NCBI RefSeq assembly: GCF_020532675.1
Contig: NZ_JAJAVE010000003.1
Coordinates: 741,616-805,615, forward strand
Source: Methylobacillus gramineus
Lineage (GTDB): Bacteria > Pseudomonadota > Gammaproteobacteria > Burkholderiales > Methylophilaceae
Length of the DNA: 64,000 nucleotides
Reading direction: 5' to 3'
Of this stretch, positions 1 through 11,221 are shown in pieces (the first letter of the stretch is position 1; each line of letters starts with the position of its first letter). A program made the position numbers and the translations under genes. The notes below the pieces were generated by a model. The model made no database searches, was not told the origin of the DNA, and saw only the letters and a program-made list of their open reading frames with translations.

Positions 1-90
1 CTGGGGGGCAATGGCGTCTATCAGGCTGTTGATAATGGCGCGATCAGTCAGGAAGTTCTGGCCAAACCTTTTTTTTGCGATATGTTTCAT
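1..90 (-). CDS. rsmA: Ribosomal RNA small subunit methyltransferase A, N-terminal fragment
   Basis: Only the first 30 codons lie in the window; the gene runs off the left edge. RsmA (KsgA) dimethylates two adjacent adenosines near the 3' end of 16S rRNA, using S-adenosylmethionine. The visible N-terminus begins [14 protein letters not shown], and KRFGQNFL is the conserved opening of the family. The ATG at 90 overlaps the pdxA stop in an ATGA arrangement, so the two are translationally coupled. The order lptD-surA-pdxA-rsmA is the standard proteobacterial one, which supports the call. Domains beyond the N-terminus cannot be seen. Confidence 0.9.
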   Translation of the reverse strand, partial: MKHIAKKRFGQNFLTDRAIINSLIDAIAPQ

Positions 91-1085
91 GCGGGTTTCC
101 GGCCATGTTGGGCAAGGGTAATGGCAAGGTCTATGGCAGCTAGCAGGCTGCCGATCTCGATGTTGCCGTGTCCGGCAAGATCAAGTGCTGTACCGTGATC
201 AACCGAGGTGCGGATAATGGGCAGGCCCAGCGTGACATTAATGCCGCCGCCAAAACTGGCATGTTTCAATACTGGCAGGCCCTGGTCGTGATACATCGCC
301 AGTACGCAATCGCCTTGTTGCAGATTGTGCTGGGTGAATAAAGTATCGGCAGGCAGCGGGCCTTTGAGTTGCATGCCTTCACTCCGTAATGCCTCCAGCA
401 CGGGCGTGATGACATTAATCTCTTCCATGCCCAAATGCCCGCCTTCCCCCGCGTGAGGGTTGAGGCCAGTGACTAGGATACGCGGATGGCTGATGCCAAA
501 TTTTGTGACCAGATCGTGATGCAGAATACGGATAGTGGTTGCCAGGCTTTCTTTCGTAATCGCCTGGCTCACCTCTGCCAAAGGTAAATGCGTGGTTGCC
601 AGTGCGACCCGGAGGTTGCCGCCCACCAGCATCATGACAACCTGGGCGCGGGCAGTGCGTTCTGCGAGGAACTCTGTATGGCCCGTGAAGGCAATCCCAG
701 CATCATTAATGATGCCTTTATGCACCGGTGCGGTGACCATGGCATCGAATTCATGGCTGACGCAACCGTCTATGGCACGCTCCAGCGTATGCAATACATA
801 TTGCCCATTGCGGCTATCCAGTTGACCTGCCACCACTGGGGCAGCAACGGGTATGTGCAATACGTTCAGCGTATTGTTCCCTTGATGAATGCTGTTATGT
901 CCGCTTTGATAAGGTATGACGGCCAGCGGCAGGCCAAGTTGATGCGCGCGCTCAATCAGCACCTGCTGGTCGGCGATCACGACAATGCTGGCCGCTATCG
1001 GAAGACTGGCCAGCATGACACAGAGATCAATGCCTATGCCTGCTGGTTCCCCTGCAGTGAGGGCAATATGCGTCAGAGTGCTCAC
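87..1085 (-). CDS. pdxA: 4-hydroxythreonine-4-phosphate dehydrogenase
   Basis: PdxA oxidises 4-phosphohydroxy-L-threonine with NAD in the DXP-dependent pathway to pyridoxal 5'-phosphate. The sequence has the family opening [14 protein letters not shown], the TGHTEFLAE segment, NPHAGEGG and [12 protein letters not shown]; the histidines in the last three are the usual metal ligands. The open frame extends upstream to 1169 inside surA, but homology starts at THIALTAG, so the GTG at 1085, seven bases after the surA stop, is the best start and gives 332 residues, the usual length. The end overlaps rsmA by ATGA. The upstream Shine-Dalgarno is weak, so coupling to surA translation is likely (inference). 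Confidence 0.93.
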   Translation of the reverse strand: MSTLTHIALTAGEPAGIGIDLCVMLASLPIAASIVVIADQQVLIERAHQLGLPLAVIPYQSGHNSIHQGNNTLNVLHIPVAAPVVAGQLDSRNGQYVLHTLERAIDGCVSHEFDAMVTAPVHKGIINDAGIAFTGHTEFLAERTARAQVVMMLVGGNLRVALATTHLPLAEVSQAITKESLATTIRILHHDLVTKFGISHPRILVTGLNPHAGEGGHLGMEEINVITPVLEALRSEGMQLKGPLPADTLFTQHNLQQGDCVLAMYHDQGLPVLKHASFGGGINVTLGLPIIRTSVDHGTALDLAGHGNIEIGSLLAAIDLAITLAQHGRKPA

Positions 1086-1092
1086 CGCTTGA

Positions 1093-2412
1093 CTAGTATT
1101 TATCTTCCAGGCGGTATTCAACATAGGCGCGATCACGCAGTTCGCGCACCCAGTCCTGGTAGCCCTCATCAGACTTGCGTGCGCGTATTTCCTGGCGTGC
1201 CTTGAGACGTGCGGCTTCCTTGCTCATGTCCTGCTTACGCCGCTCCAATACCTGAATGATGTGCCAGCCAAAAGGCGTACGCACAGGCTGGCTGATTTCG
1301 TTTGGTTGCAGTGCATCCATGACTTTTTCAAACTGTGGAACCGTGTCTCCTGGATTGGTCCAGCCCAGATCACCACCGTTATTGGCCGACGCATCTTCAG
1401 AGAACTGGCGTGCCAGTTCTGCAAAATCGGTACCGTTATCCAGACGTTCCTTAATTGAGCCTATCTTGTGTTCAGCATCTTTCTCTGACACCACCTCACT
1501 CAATTTGATCAGGATGTGCCTGACGTGCGTCTGGTCGACTACCAGAGGTGAGCTGCCACCACGGCGGTTCGAGAGTTTAAGGATGTGATAGCCATTGGGA
1601 CTGCGCAAAATTGCGGTGAGTTGGCCTGCCTGCAAGGGCTGCAGGGCATCTACGAATAGAGAGGGTAGTTGTGATGCGGTTTTCCAGCCCAGACTGCCGC
1701 CTTCCAGCGCATTGGGGGCATCAGAATAAGCAGCTGACACTTGGGCGAAATCAGTCCCTGACTGCAGCGCTTTCAACGCGGTTTCAGCCTTGGCCTTGAG
1801 TTTCTGCAACTCTTCCGGGTTCCCTTCTTCCGGGGCACGTATCAGGATATGTGAAATCTCGAATTCATCCTGAATATCATTGCGCGATGACTGGGTGGTC
1901 AGGTAATTATCAATTTCAGACTCTGTGACATTCATGCGATTGTCAACTTCACGCTCGCGCAGGCGGGCCAAAATGATTTCATTCCGAATGTCTTCACGGA
2001 ATTTTCGATACGGAATGCCTTCTGTTTCCAGTGCTTTCCTGAACTCGCCAGCACTGAGTTTATTTTGCTCAGCGATACGTTCTATCGTTTTATCCAGTTG
2101 TGCGTCATCGACACGCAATCCAGTTTGACTGGCGTATTGCAACTGCAGTCTGTCGTTAATCAATCGCTCCAGAATCTGCTTTTCCAGCACTTCTCGCGGA
2201 GGTAGTTGTGTGCCTTGCTTTTCCAGCTGGGCAGTCACGGTTTGAATGCGATCAGCCAGTTCTTTTTCCGTAATGACGGCTTGGTCAACGATCGCCACAA
2301 TCCGGTCTATCTTGGCGACTTCTGCCGCCGCCATGGCCTGGCTGCTGCTAATGGATAGGGTGATGAGGGCAAAGAAAAGCTTTGCCAGTGCTGTTATAGA
2401 GAGATTGCGCAT
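1093..2412 (-). CDS. surA: Periplasmic chaperone and peptidyl-prolyl isomerase SurA
   Basis: SurA escorts unfolded outer-membrane proteins, including LptD, across the periplasm to the BAM complex. The 439-residue protein has a Sec signal peptide (about residues 1-28, ending SQAMA), an N-terminal SurA chaperone domain, then two parvulin domains. Each parvulin domain starts with a clear motif (ISHILIRAPEE and VRHILIKLSEV) and ends with NGYHILKL or FGWHIIQV. Length matches the family (about 430). It lies seven bases downstream of lptD, its best-known client, and is followed by pdxA and rsmA, so the four probably form one transcript. Confidence 0.96.
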   Translation of the reverse strand: MRNLSITALAKLFFALITLSISSSQAMAAAEVAKIDRIVAIVDQAVITEKELADRIQTVTAQLEKQGTQLPPREVLEKQILERLINDRLQLQYASQTGLRVDDAQLDKTIERIAEQNKLSAGEFRKALETEGIPYRKFREDIRNEIILARLREREVDNRMNVTESEIDNYLTTQSSRNDIQDEFEISHILIRAPEEGNPEELQKLKAKAETALKALQSGTDFAQVSAAYSDAPNALEGGSLGWKTASQLPSLFVDALQPLQAGQLTAILRSPNGYHILKLSNRRGGSSPLVVDQTHVRHILIKLSEVVSEKDAEHKIGSIKERLDNGTDFAELARQFSEDASANNGGDLGWTNPGDTVPQFEKVMDALQPNEISQPVRTPFGWHIIQVLERRKQDMSKEAARLKARQEIRARKSDEGYQDWVRELRDRAYVEYRLEDKY

Positions 2413-2419
2413 AGGGTAA

Positions 2420-4852
2420 TTACTGGTAGGAGTCCGGAATCAGGCTGGAGCTAGTATAGCCGGGAATGGCTCGGTTAAGAAGTTTTAGCGGATTCTGCCC
2501 GATAGAGGCCAGGCCGCCCAGCTCAAGTTGGAAATAAAGCGCATAGTTGGCATCAGCCGTCGCGGTGGATACCCGCTGCATCACGGTTCTGGCCTGCCAG
2601 CACCCAGCGTCGTATTCCAGCCCGGCAATACCTTCAATCGGTTGGTTTTCACGCAGGGAGTAGTTCCAGCGCCCCAGACCATACCAGCCTTTGCCAAGAG
2701 GCCATTGCCCAGATAAGTTGATTTGCTCCAGCCGGTCTTCTGTATAACGGTAGCCGATATTCAGCGTTTTGCCCGGTTCAGGGTTATAGCGCGCACTGAT
2801 GTTGTTGCGCACATAGACATTGCGATCGGTGTTGTACTGGCCAAAGATGTCGATGTTCCAGTTGTTGAGCAGACGTGCAGTGATTTCACCGATGATGTCC
2901 GAGGTGTCACCGGAACGTGGTGTGGCGCCTGGCAGGTAGACTTTTTCATCGGCAAAGTAATAACGTTGCCCTAGGGTAAAGGCCATACGCTGTTCACCGG
3001 TTTTCTTGCTCACAAGTCTGCTGGTGACTGCCATGGTTACTTGGTTGGCATTGTTGATACGGTCATTACCGGTAAACTGGTTTTCGATAAATAGCGAGCC
3101 CATATTCAAGTCAGCCAGGCTGGAGTCATACACCGGAATCGATGACTGGTCGCGATAGGGAATGTAGGTATAGTACAAGCGCGGTTCCAGCGTTTGCGTA
3201 TAGCGATTCTTGACGATGCGTACATCGCGGTCAAAGTAGAGGCCACTATCTACACTGAAGATGGGCAGGTTACGACTTTGTGATTCGTAGAAGCCTGAGC
3301 TGGCAATGCCATTCCGATCGGTTAGCGTAAAGTCGCCGTTATCCACCTGGTAACTGGTATGGTGCAGGCCGAGTTTGGGCGTGATATAGCCATAAGGACG
3401 TGCCATCGGCAGGCTGATGCTTGGGTAAGCCACCAGACGCTTGCCTGTCACCAGTGTATTCAGCGTGCCGCCAGAGAGAGTGGCTTGTGTACTGACGGCA
3501 TTGGAATCACGATCAAAATTGGCCCATTGGGTCTGCAGGTTGACAGTGAATGGACCCCAGTCATCATTGGCTGCCAGGGTTAATTGCGGCAAGCGCTGCA
3601 ATGGGTAGTTCAGGCCATCCAGTGTCTGGAATTTTTGTACCAACGCATTGAAGTTCCAGATGTCATCCGTGTAATTGACGTAAGCCTGTTGTGGCAGGTT
3701 CACACGGCTGGTGGTGACAATGCGGGTGGACATTTCAGAAAAGTATTTGTCGTCCGACACTTTTTCCAGGTTGTAGGCTGCGGTCCAGCCATTATGGAAA
3801 TCGTGCAAATGTGCAAACTTGGCGTAGTAACGGTTTTCACCGCTGCTGGTATCGCTGGGCAGGTACTCTAAATTGGCAGTACCACGATAGTTTTCATTGA
3901 GGTAACGGAACTCACCTTGGTACTGCAGGCCACGTTTACTCAAGTAACGGGTAGCAACAGTGGCATCCATATCGGGCGCAATATTGATGTAGTAGGGTGT
4001 CAGTAACTCGAAACCGCTGCGGCTGGTGGTGCCCCAAGTAGGAGCAAGCAGGCCCGATTTTCTCTGGTTAAGGAAGGAAAAGTCTATCCAGGGCGTATAT
4101 AGAATGGGCACACCCTTGAACTCAACGCGGGCATTACGGGCAGTCCCGGTCTTGGTGTAATCATCCAGCTGGAGTTCTTTGGCTTTCACGTACCAATCAT
4201 CAGAGCCCACTTCACAGGTAGTGTAACGAGCACTCTTGAGCCGCTTGTGATCTGGACCTTCAAATACCACACCTTTGGCATCGCCGCGGGAGGCTCCCTG
4301 TTTACGGCTAAGCCCGGGGGCATAACCACTGTCTTCAATATTCTGTTGCGTTAAAGATTGATTGGTTCCGGCGGTGTTGTATGAGGTTAAGGCGTTATCC
4401 TGATCGCGGTTGTTATCATTTTTACCCATGCCAAATTGCGGCATATTGGCAAACTGGGTGTCCAACACGAAAGTAGGCTGTTTCATCTCACCCACGCTCT
4501 CGCTGGGTTTGAGACGCAATTCTGGCCCCATCATTTTTCCGCCCTTGGTTTCCAGGCGCACATTGCCCAGAACGTGCAGCTCTTCGTTCTGTACGTCATA
4601 CTCTATGGTGTCACCGTAGACCTTCTCCTGGCCCGTCATCAGCGAGGCATTGCCAATCGACTTGAGTTTTCTGTCCAGGTAAACCTCTAATTTGTCCCCT
4701 TCAATCACAATGTTGTCGGGGTTGCTTTCTGCATCAGCTTCCGGTGTGGTACTGTCTGTCGGAACGCTGGCGATAGCGGGTTCTTCTGCATGTGCTGAGC
4801 CGAAACTTAAGCAAACTATTGCAACGAGGAAAGTAATCGGACGAATGTTCAC
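2420..4852 (-). CDS. lptD: LPS-assembly protein LptD
   Basis: LptD is the outer-membrane barrel that, with the LptE lipoprotein, inserts lipopolysaccharide into the outer leaflet. The protein has a signal peptide (about residues 1-22), a periplasmic LptA-like beta-jellyroll (about 45-125), a low-complexity segment rich in N, Q and S (about 140-190) and a large C-terminal barrel. The mature protein has only two cysteines, C213 and C751; E. coli LptD has four forming two interdomain disulfides, so a single N-to-C disulfide is inferred here. The 810-residue length is normal. It heads the surA-pdxA-rsmA transcript and is divergent from amgK. Confidence 0.96.
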   Translation of the reverse strand: MNIRPITFLVAIVCLSFGSAHAEEPAIASVPTDSTTPEADAESNPDNIVIEGDKLEVYLDRKLKSIGNASLMTGQEKVYGDTIEYDVQNEELHVLGNVRLETKGGKMMGPELRLKPSESVGEMKQPTFVLDTQFANMPQFGMGKNDNNRDQDNALTSYNTAGTNQSLTQQNIEDSGYAPGLSRKQGASRGDAKGVVFEGPDHKRLKSARYTTCEVGSDDWYVKAKELQLDDYTKTGTARNARVEFKGVPILYTPWIDFSFLNQRKSGLLAPTWGTTSRSGFELLTPYYINIAPDMDATVATRYLSKRGLQYQGEFRYLNENYRGTANLEYLPSDTSSGENRYYAKFAHLHDFHNGWTAAYNLEKVSDDKYFSEMSTRIVTTSRVNLPQQAYVNYTDDIWNFNALVQKFQTLDGLNYPLQRLPQLTLAANDDWGPFTVNLQTQWANFDRDSNAVSTQATLSGGTLNTLVTGKRLVAYPSISLPMARPYGYITPKLGLHHTSYQVDNGDFTLTDRNGIASSGFYESQSRNLPIFSVDSGLYFDRDVRIVKNRYTQTLEPRLYYTYIPYRDQSSIPVYDSSLADLNMGSLFIENQFTGNDRINNANQVTMAVTSRLVSKKTGEQRMAFTLGQRYYFADEKVYLPGATPRSGDTSDIIGEITARLLNNWNIDIFGQYNTDRNVYVRNNISARYNPEPGKTLNIGYRYTEDRLEQINLSGQWPLGKGWYGLGRWNYSLRENQPIEGIAGLEYDAGCWQARTVMQRVSTATADANYALYFQLELGGLASIGQNPLKLLNRAIPGYTSSSLIPDSYQ

Positions 4853-5040
4853 AATGTATGTTTGTAAAGGGAGGAGTGGGCGCGTGTTTCTTTTATGGAT
4901 GATAAAATCGCATAAATTCCTGCTTTAAGCAATCCATAAATAAAGTGCAGTGTAGCTTTGTTGTTGAATTTAAAAGAAGTTTAAATTTCCCCTGGTGAAT
5001 TTTTACCGGGTTTTATCATTATTAAAGAAGGTTCTTACTG
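4853..5040. other. Divergent intergenic region lptD / amgK
   Basis: AT-rich region of 188 bases between two divergent operons that must contain both promoters. No pair of -35 and -10 boxes stands out strongly enough to place. An AAGAAGG Shine-Dalgarno at 5025-5031 serves the TTG start of the plus-strand gene. Confidence 0.5.
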
Positions 5041-6707
<1,667 letters not shown>

Positions 6708-6733
6708 TCAACATCATATTGATTATCTAGTGA

Positions 6734-8071
6734 ATGAATGAGTCACCTAACAGCATGAGTCAGATAGAAGAATTTCGCTTACGCAGGCAGCAATTAGCCC
6801 GGCAAATGGGCAGGGGGGCCGCCTTGATTCCGACAGCCCCAGAAGCCATCAGAAATCGGGATAGTCACTATCCTTATCGTTTTGACAGCTATTTTTATTA
6901 CCTGACTGGCTTTGATGAGCCAGAGGCCTTGTTACTGCTGATCGCTGGCGAGCACCCCAGAAGCATCTTGTTCTGTCGTGACAAGGACATGGAGCGAGAG
7001 ATCTGGGATGGTTTCCGCCATGGTCCGCAAGGTGCGCAATCCACGTTTGGATTTGATGAAGCGTATCCCATCAGCCAGCTTGACGAAATGGTTCCCAAGC
7101 TCCTGGGTAATCAGCCCAAGTTGTATTTCAGTCTGGGGGCGGATGCGGCGTGGGATCAGCGCGTCACAACCTGGTTGCAGCAATTAAGGGCACAGGGGCG
7201 TAGTGGTATCAATGCACCGGCTGCCATCGTGGATGTCAGGCAATTGCTCGATGAGATGCGACTGATCAAGTCGCCGGCCGAGCTTGATGTCATGCAACGA
7301 GCGGCAACCATTACCGCCAATGCCCACAAGCGCGCCATGTTGGCAACCAAGCCAGGCATGATGGAATATGAAGTCGAGGCCGAGGTATTGCATGAATTTT
7401 ATCGCCATGGCAGTCGCGCGCCTGCTTACACCTCTATCGTGGCAGGCGGCGCCAATGCCTGTGTGCTGCATTATGTCAGCAATGCGGCGCGCCTGAATAA
7501 TGGCGAGTTATTGTTGATTGATGCTGGATGCGAGTTGGATGGTTACGCCGCAGATATTACCCGGACGTTCCCGGTGAGCGGCAAGTTTAGCGCAGCACAA
7601 AAGGATCTCTACGAGCTGGTACTTGCGGCGCAGTATGCTGCGATTGAGCAGGTTAAGCCAAGCCAGCATTGGGATGCACCGCATGAAGCCGCGCTTGAGG
7701 TATTGGTTCGCGGGTTTATCGATCTTGGTTTATGCCAGGGCAGCGTAGAGGCGGTGATTGAGTCGGGCGATTACCGGCGTTTTTATATGCATCGTACAGG
7801 CCACTGGCTGGGCTTGGATGTGCATGATGCGGGTGAGTACAAAGATGCCAGTGGTGACTGGAGAAGCTTGCAGCCCGGTATGGTGTTGACGGTCGAACCC
7901 GGGTGCTATGTGCGACCAGCAGATAATGTGCCTGAGTGTTTCTGGAATATTGGTATCCGGATTGAGGATAACGTTGTCGTCATGGCCCATGGTGCTGAGG
8001 TGATCACCGCTGCGGCACCGAAAACGGTTAATGACATCGAGCAACTGATGGCTGAAGCAGGCGTGTCATGA
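6734..8071 (+). CDS. pepP: Xaa-Pro aminopeptidase PepP
   Basis: PepP removes N-terminal residues that precede proline. It has the aminopeptidase P N-terminal domain (about residues 15-150, with YPYRFDSYFYYLTGFDEPEA) and a C-terminal pita-bread metallopeptidase domain. The dinuclear metal ligands are visible: LLIDAGCELDGYAADITRTF supplies two aspartates, HRTGHWLGLDVHD a histidine, and VEPGCY and GIRIEDN two glutamates. The second methionine, at 6755 (MSQIEEFRLRRQQL), aligns better with E. coli PepP and may be the true start; neither has a strong Shine-Dalgarno. The pepP-ubiH order and ATGA overlap with the next gene match E. coli. Confidence 0.94.
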   Translation: MNESPNSMSQIEEFRLRRQQLARQMGRGAALIPTAPEAIRNRDSHYPYRFDSYFYYLTGFDEPEALLLLIAGEHPRSILFCRDKDMEREIWDGFRHGPQGAQSTFGFDEAYPISQLDEMVPKLLGNQPKLYFSLGADAAWDQRVTTWLQQLRAQGRSGINAPAAIVDVRQLLDEMRLIKSPAELDVMQRAATITANAHKRAMLATKPGMMEYEVEAEVLHEFYRHGSRAPAYTSIVAGGANACVLHYVSNAARLNNGELLLIDAGCELDGYAADITRTFPVSGKFSAAQKDLYELVLAAQYAAIEQVKPSQHWDAPHEAALEVLVRGFIDLGLCQGSVEAVIESGDYRRFYMHRTGHWLGLDVHDAGEYKDASGDWRSLQPGMVLTVEPGCYVRPADNVPECFWNIGIRIEDNVVVMAHGAEVITAAAPKTVNDIEQLMAEAGVS

Positions 8072-9246
8072 GCACTACACAATATGCCGATATCCTGATT
8101 GTAGGCGGAGGTCCCGTGGGTTCTACACTGGCCTTGGCATTACAGAATCAAGGAGTGGCAGTGACTGTCTTGGAGGCTAGGGAGCAAGGTGCTTCACATC
8201 TGGATCAACGTGCTCTGGCCTTGTCCTATGGTAGCCGCTTGATATTGGCGCGACTGGGACTATGGACTGAGCTTGAACCTGAGGCTACCGCGATCAACAC
8301 GATTCATGTATCGCAGCGCGGCAGCTTTGGCCGCACTGTGCTCAAGGCCGAGGAACATGACCAGCCAGCCCTCGGTTACGTGTTGTCTTATGGTGCCTTG
8401 AGCGCTGCACTGGACAAGGCTTTGTTAGGTTTTCCTCAGATTAAAGTGGTGTATGGTGCCGAAGCGACTGCTATCAATCCTGCTTCAGATGCTGCTAATG
8501 TCAGCTACCTGCATGAAGGCGTGGTGTATGAGCAGCAGGCTGGATTAGCAGTACTCGCAGATGGCGGGCGTAGTTTGGGAGATATTCCAGGATTACAACG
8601 GGAAACCAAGCATTACGGGCATGATGCTCTGGTAACCAAGGTACAGTGCGAGTTGCCACACGATAATATTGCATATGAGCGTTTTACGGCTGCTGGGCCG
8701 GTAGCTTTATTGCCGAATGGAGATCGTGATTTTTCACTGGTCTGGACCGGAAAAGCAGACGAGGTGGCCAAGCTGCTGGAGCTGGAAGATGAGGTATTTT
8801 TGCATGCCTTGCATGAGCATTTTGGGGATCGAGTGGGGCAGTTTCTCAAGGTAGGCAAGCGCTTGAGTTTTCCTTTGCGTTTATCTTATCTGAAGACGGT
8901 AACTGCTCCGCACCTTGCCATCATTGGTAATGCCGCGCAGACCATGCACCCGGTGGCCGGTCAGGGGTTTAACGTGGGTATGCGTGACGCCTGGGAGTTG
9001 GCGCAGATACTGGCTGATACTGATTCATTAGCGTGGGGTTGCGATGCCATGCTCAACGCTTATCAAGCCAGTCGGCAAGCGGATACTCGTAGTGGCTTGA
9101 AGTTTACCGATTTTCTCGTCAATGTCTTTTCCAACGATATGGTTGGATTGCGCAGTGTCCGTGCTTTGGGCCTGGGTCTGCTGGATATCGTACCCATCGC
9201 CAAAAATCGCCTGGTGGGCAAAATGAGCTTTGGGCCGAGAGGTTGA
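8068..9246 (+). CDS. ubiH: 2-octaprenyl-6-methoxyphenol hydroxylase (UbiH)
   Basis: Flavin-dependent aromatic hydroxylase of ubiquinone biosynthesis. The N-terminal FAD-binding loop is ILIVGGGPVGSTLALAL, and the second FAD motif reads IIGNAAQTMHPVAGQGFN. The GN-AAQT-HP variant is the one seen in E. coli UbiH, whereas related hydroxylases usually have GDAAH, which favours UbiH over its paralogues. Length (392) is normal. It overlaps pepP by ATGA and is followed after three bases by a second hydroxylase of the same family, so three genes form one operon as in E. coli pepP-ubiH-ubiI. Confidence 0.88.
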   Translation: MSTTQYADILIVGGGPVGSTLALALQNQGVAVTVLEAREQGASHLDQRALALSYGSRLILARLGLWTELEPEATAINTIHVSQRGSFGRTVLKAEEHDQPALGYVLSYGALSAALDKALLGFPQIKVVYGAEATAINPASDAANVSYLHEGVVYEQQAGLAVLADGGRSLGDIPGLQRETKHYGHDALVTKVQCELPHDNIAYERFTAAGPVALLPNGDRDFSLVWTGKADEVAKLLELEDEVFLHALHEHFGDRVGQFLKVGKRLSFPLRLSYLKTVTAPHLAIIGNAAQTMHPVAGQGFNVGMRDAWELAQILADTDSLAWGCDAMLNAYQASRQADTRSGLKFTDFLVNVFSNDMVGLRSVRALGLGLLDIVPIAKNRLVGKMSFGPRG

Positions 9247-9249
9247 TGG

Positions 9250-10422
9250 ATGGCTGGTGATCAACAGGATTTTGATATTATCGTTGTCGGCGGCGGGTTG
9301 GTCGGCGCCGCGGGTGCTGTCGCATTAGCGCTGCAAGGCTATCGTGTGGCGATCATTGATCGTAACCACACTGAATCCGAGCCGGCTGCAGATTGGGATA
9401 GCCGTATTTACGCGATCAGCCCCGGCAATGTGAGATGGCTGGCAAGCCTGGGTGTTTGGCCCAAGTTAGATGCAGAACGCTGCTGTGCTATCAGTAGTAT
9501 GGAGATATGGGCGGACGCAGATTCATCTCTGGCGTTTGATGCGTATGAATCCAATCTGGCGAGCCTTGGCGTGATTGTGGAAGGTGGCCGATTACAACAG
9601 GCTTTGTACCAACGGCTTGATGAACTGGGTGTGACGCGATTTTCTGGCGTTGAATGCAAGAACGTCGAGTTTCATCACCACCATACAAAGCTGGTGGATG
9701 CCGCTGGTAATGAGTGGCATGCCAACTTGCTGGTGGCCGCTGATGGTGCAGGGTCGTGGTTACGTCAGCAGGCAGATATAACAAGCCAGCGGCATGATTA
9801 TGCGCAGCAGGGGGTCGTGGCTAATTTTGAATGTGAGTGGCCCCATCAACACCGGGCACGTCAGTGGTTTTTTGATGATGGCGTCCTGGCCTGGTTGCCG
9901 CTTCCAGGCAAGCGCATTTCCATTGTGTGGTCGCTGGCCAATGACAAGGCTGAGCAGTTGCTACAATTGGATGCTCTGGATTTTGTCAAAGAAGTCTCTG
10001 CAGCGGGGCAGCATAGTTTGGGCAGGCTTAGGCTCATAACCCCTGCAGCTGCTTTCCCGCTGATGTTGCAAACTCCTGATACTTTAATCAAGCCAGGTTT
10101 GGCCTTGGTGGGGGATGCTGCCCATCAGATACATCCGCTGGCGGGTCAGGGAGTCAACCTCGGTTTTCGGGATGTTGTGGCGTTGATTGGCGCATTAGGG
10201 ACGCCGAATCCGGTACGACTGCCAGGCGATATCACGGGTTTGCGTCGGTATGAGCGCGCGCGTAAAGCAGATATGATGGCGATGCGTATGGTAACTCACG
10301 GCCTGCATGGGCTATTTGCACATGAGCAGCCATGGATTAAAACACTGAGAGGCTGGGGCATGCAGCAAGTCAATGGGCATGCTGGCCTTAAAAAGCGCCT
10401 GATACAACAAGCTATTATTTGA
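9250..10422 (+). CDS. UbiH/UbiF/VisC-family ubiquinone biosynthesis hydroxylase (UbiI-like)
   Basis: Second FAD-dependent monooxygenase of the ubiquinone hydroxylase family, in the position of E. coli ubiI (visC). It has the FAD loop IIVVGGGLVGAAGAVALAL and the GD motif LVGDAAHQIHPLAGQGVN. Position on the ring (C1, C5 or C6) cannot be read from motifs alone, because betaproteobacteria use differing sets (UbiI, UbiF, UbiL, UbiM) and this paralogue has not been placed here. It starts three bases after ubiH, so it is certainly cotranscribed. dsbC begins 16 bases after its stop. Confidence 0.85.
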   Translation: MAGDQQDFDIIVVGGGLVGAAGAVALALQGYRVAIIDRNHTESEPAADWDSRIYAISPGNVRWLASLGVWPKLDAERCCAISSMEIWADADSSLAFDAYESNLASLGVIVEGGRLQQALYQRLDELGVTRFSGVECKNVEFHHHHTKLVDAAGNEWHANLLVAADGAGSWLRQQADITSQRHDYAQQGVVANFECEWPHQHRARQWFFDDGVLAWLPLPGKRISIVWSLANDKAEQLLQLDALDFVKEVSAAGQHSLGRLRLITPAAAFPLMLQTPDTLIKPGLALVGDAAHQIHPLAGQGVNLGFRDVVALIGALGTPNPVRLPGDITGLRRYERARKADMMAMRMVTHGLHGLFAHEQPWIKTLRGWGMQQVNGHAGLKKRLIQQAII

Positions 10423-10438
10423 ATTGAGAAAGATATTT

Positions 10439-11173
10439 ATGCCGAGTATGTCGAAGAAGTGGATTGCTGTGTTGGTGGCTACCCTGTTGGCAGGCAGTGC
10501 CTGTGCTGATGAAGCCAGCTTGAAGAAATCGATTGAGGCCACTTATCCCAAGGTGAAAGTGGAAAGCATTGTCAAAACGCCTTATGCCGGGCTATATGAG
10601 GTTTTTCTTGATGGGCAGATTGTCTATACCGACGATAAATTCAGTTTCCTGATTGCGGAAGGGCGGCTGGTTGAGCCTAAAACCAAACGCGATATTACTG
10701 GTGAACGCTTGGATGAACTGACGCGGGTTGATTTCTCTGCGTTACCACTGGATCAGGCGATCAAGGTGGTCAAGGGCAATGGCAGCAAAAAGCTGGTGGT
10801 GTTTTCAGATCCCGACTGTCCTTACTGCAAGCGGCTGGAGCAGAAGGAGCTGACAGGGATTACGGATGTGACGATCTATACTTTCCTGTTCCCGCTAGAG
10901 CAATTGCATCCTGATGCGGGCAATAAATCCAGGGCTATCTGGTGTGCGCCTGACCGTGCCAAGGCCTGGCAGGATTGGGTATTGAATGGTCAGCTTCCTA
11001 AGGCGCAGGGCACCTGCGATACGCCGATCGAGAAAGTAGCCGAGCTTGGCAAGAAAATGAATGTGACCAGTACACCAACCTTAATATTTGCCGATGGTAA
11101 ACGTATGTTGGGGGCATATCCGGCCAAGGATATCGAAAAAGCCATGGCGGGTGCGGCAAGCGCCAAAAAGTAA
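10439..11173 (+). CDS. dsbC: Thiol:disulfide interchange protein DsbC
   Basis: Periplasmic disulfide isomerase. It has a signal peptide (about residues 1-23, ending GSACA), a DsbC dimerisation domain, a linker and a thioredoxin domain with the active site DPDCPYCKRLE and the cis-proline loop VTSTPTLIFADG. CPYC is unusual only in detail; DsbC of E. coli has CGYC. A second cysteine pair lies in IWCAPDRAKAW and GTCDTP, as in other DsbC proteins. The ATG at 10439 is preferred over an upstream TTG because GAGAAAGA lies just upstream and the signal peptide then starts cleanly. It ends the pepP-ubiH-ubi operon and meets pilC tail to tail. Confidence 0.92.
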   Translation: MPSMSKKWIAVLVATLLAGSACADEASLKKSIEATYPKVKVESIVKTPYAGLYEVFLDGQIVYTDDKFSFLIAEGRLVEPKTKRDITGERLDELTRVDFSALPLDQAIKVVKGNGSKKLVVFSDPDCPYCKRLEQKELTGITDVTIYTFLFPLEQLHPDAGNKSRAIWCAPDRAKAWQDWVLNGQLPKAQGTCDTPIEKVAELGKKMNVTSTPTLIFADGKRMLGAYPAKDIEKAMAGAASAKK

Positions 11174-11190
11174 GCAAGACGTGATTAATG

Positions 11191-11215
11191 TGAGCTCCCA
11201 CCTGATGGGAGCTCA
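11191..11215. terminator. Bidirectional stem-loop between dsbC and pilC
   Basis: Perfect 10-bp inverted repeat TGAGCTCCCA / TGGGAGCTCA with a five-base loop between the convergent ends of dsbC and pilC. It lacks a long T tract, so termination efficiency is uncertain. Confidence 0.65.
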
Positions 11216-11221
11216 TTATCA

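Noticed and set aside
588..1205. 205-codon plus-strand frame opposite pdxA and surA
   Set aside because: It is the antisense shadow of pdxA and surA, both clearly real, and has no family motif.
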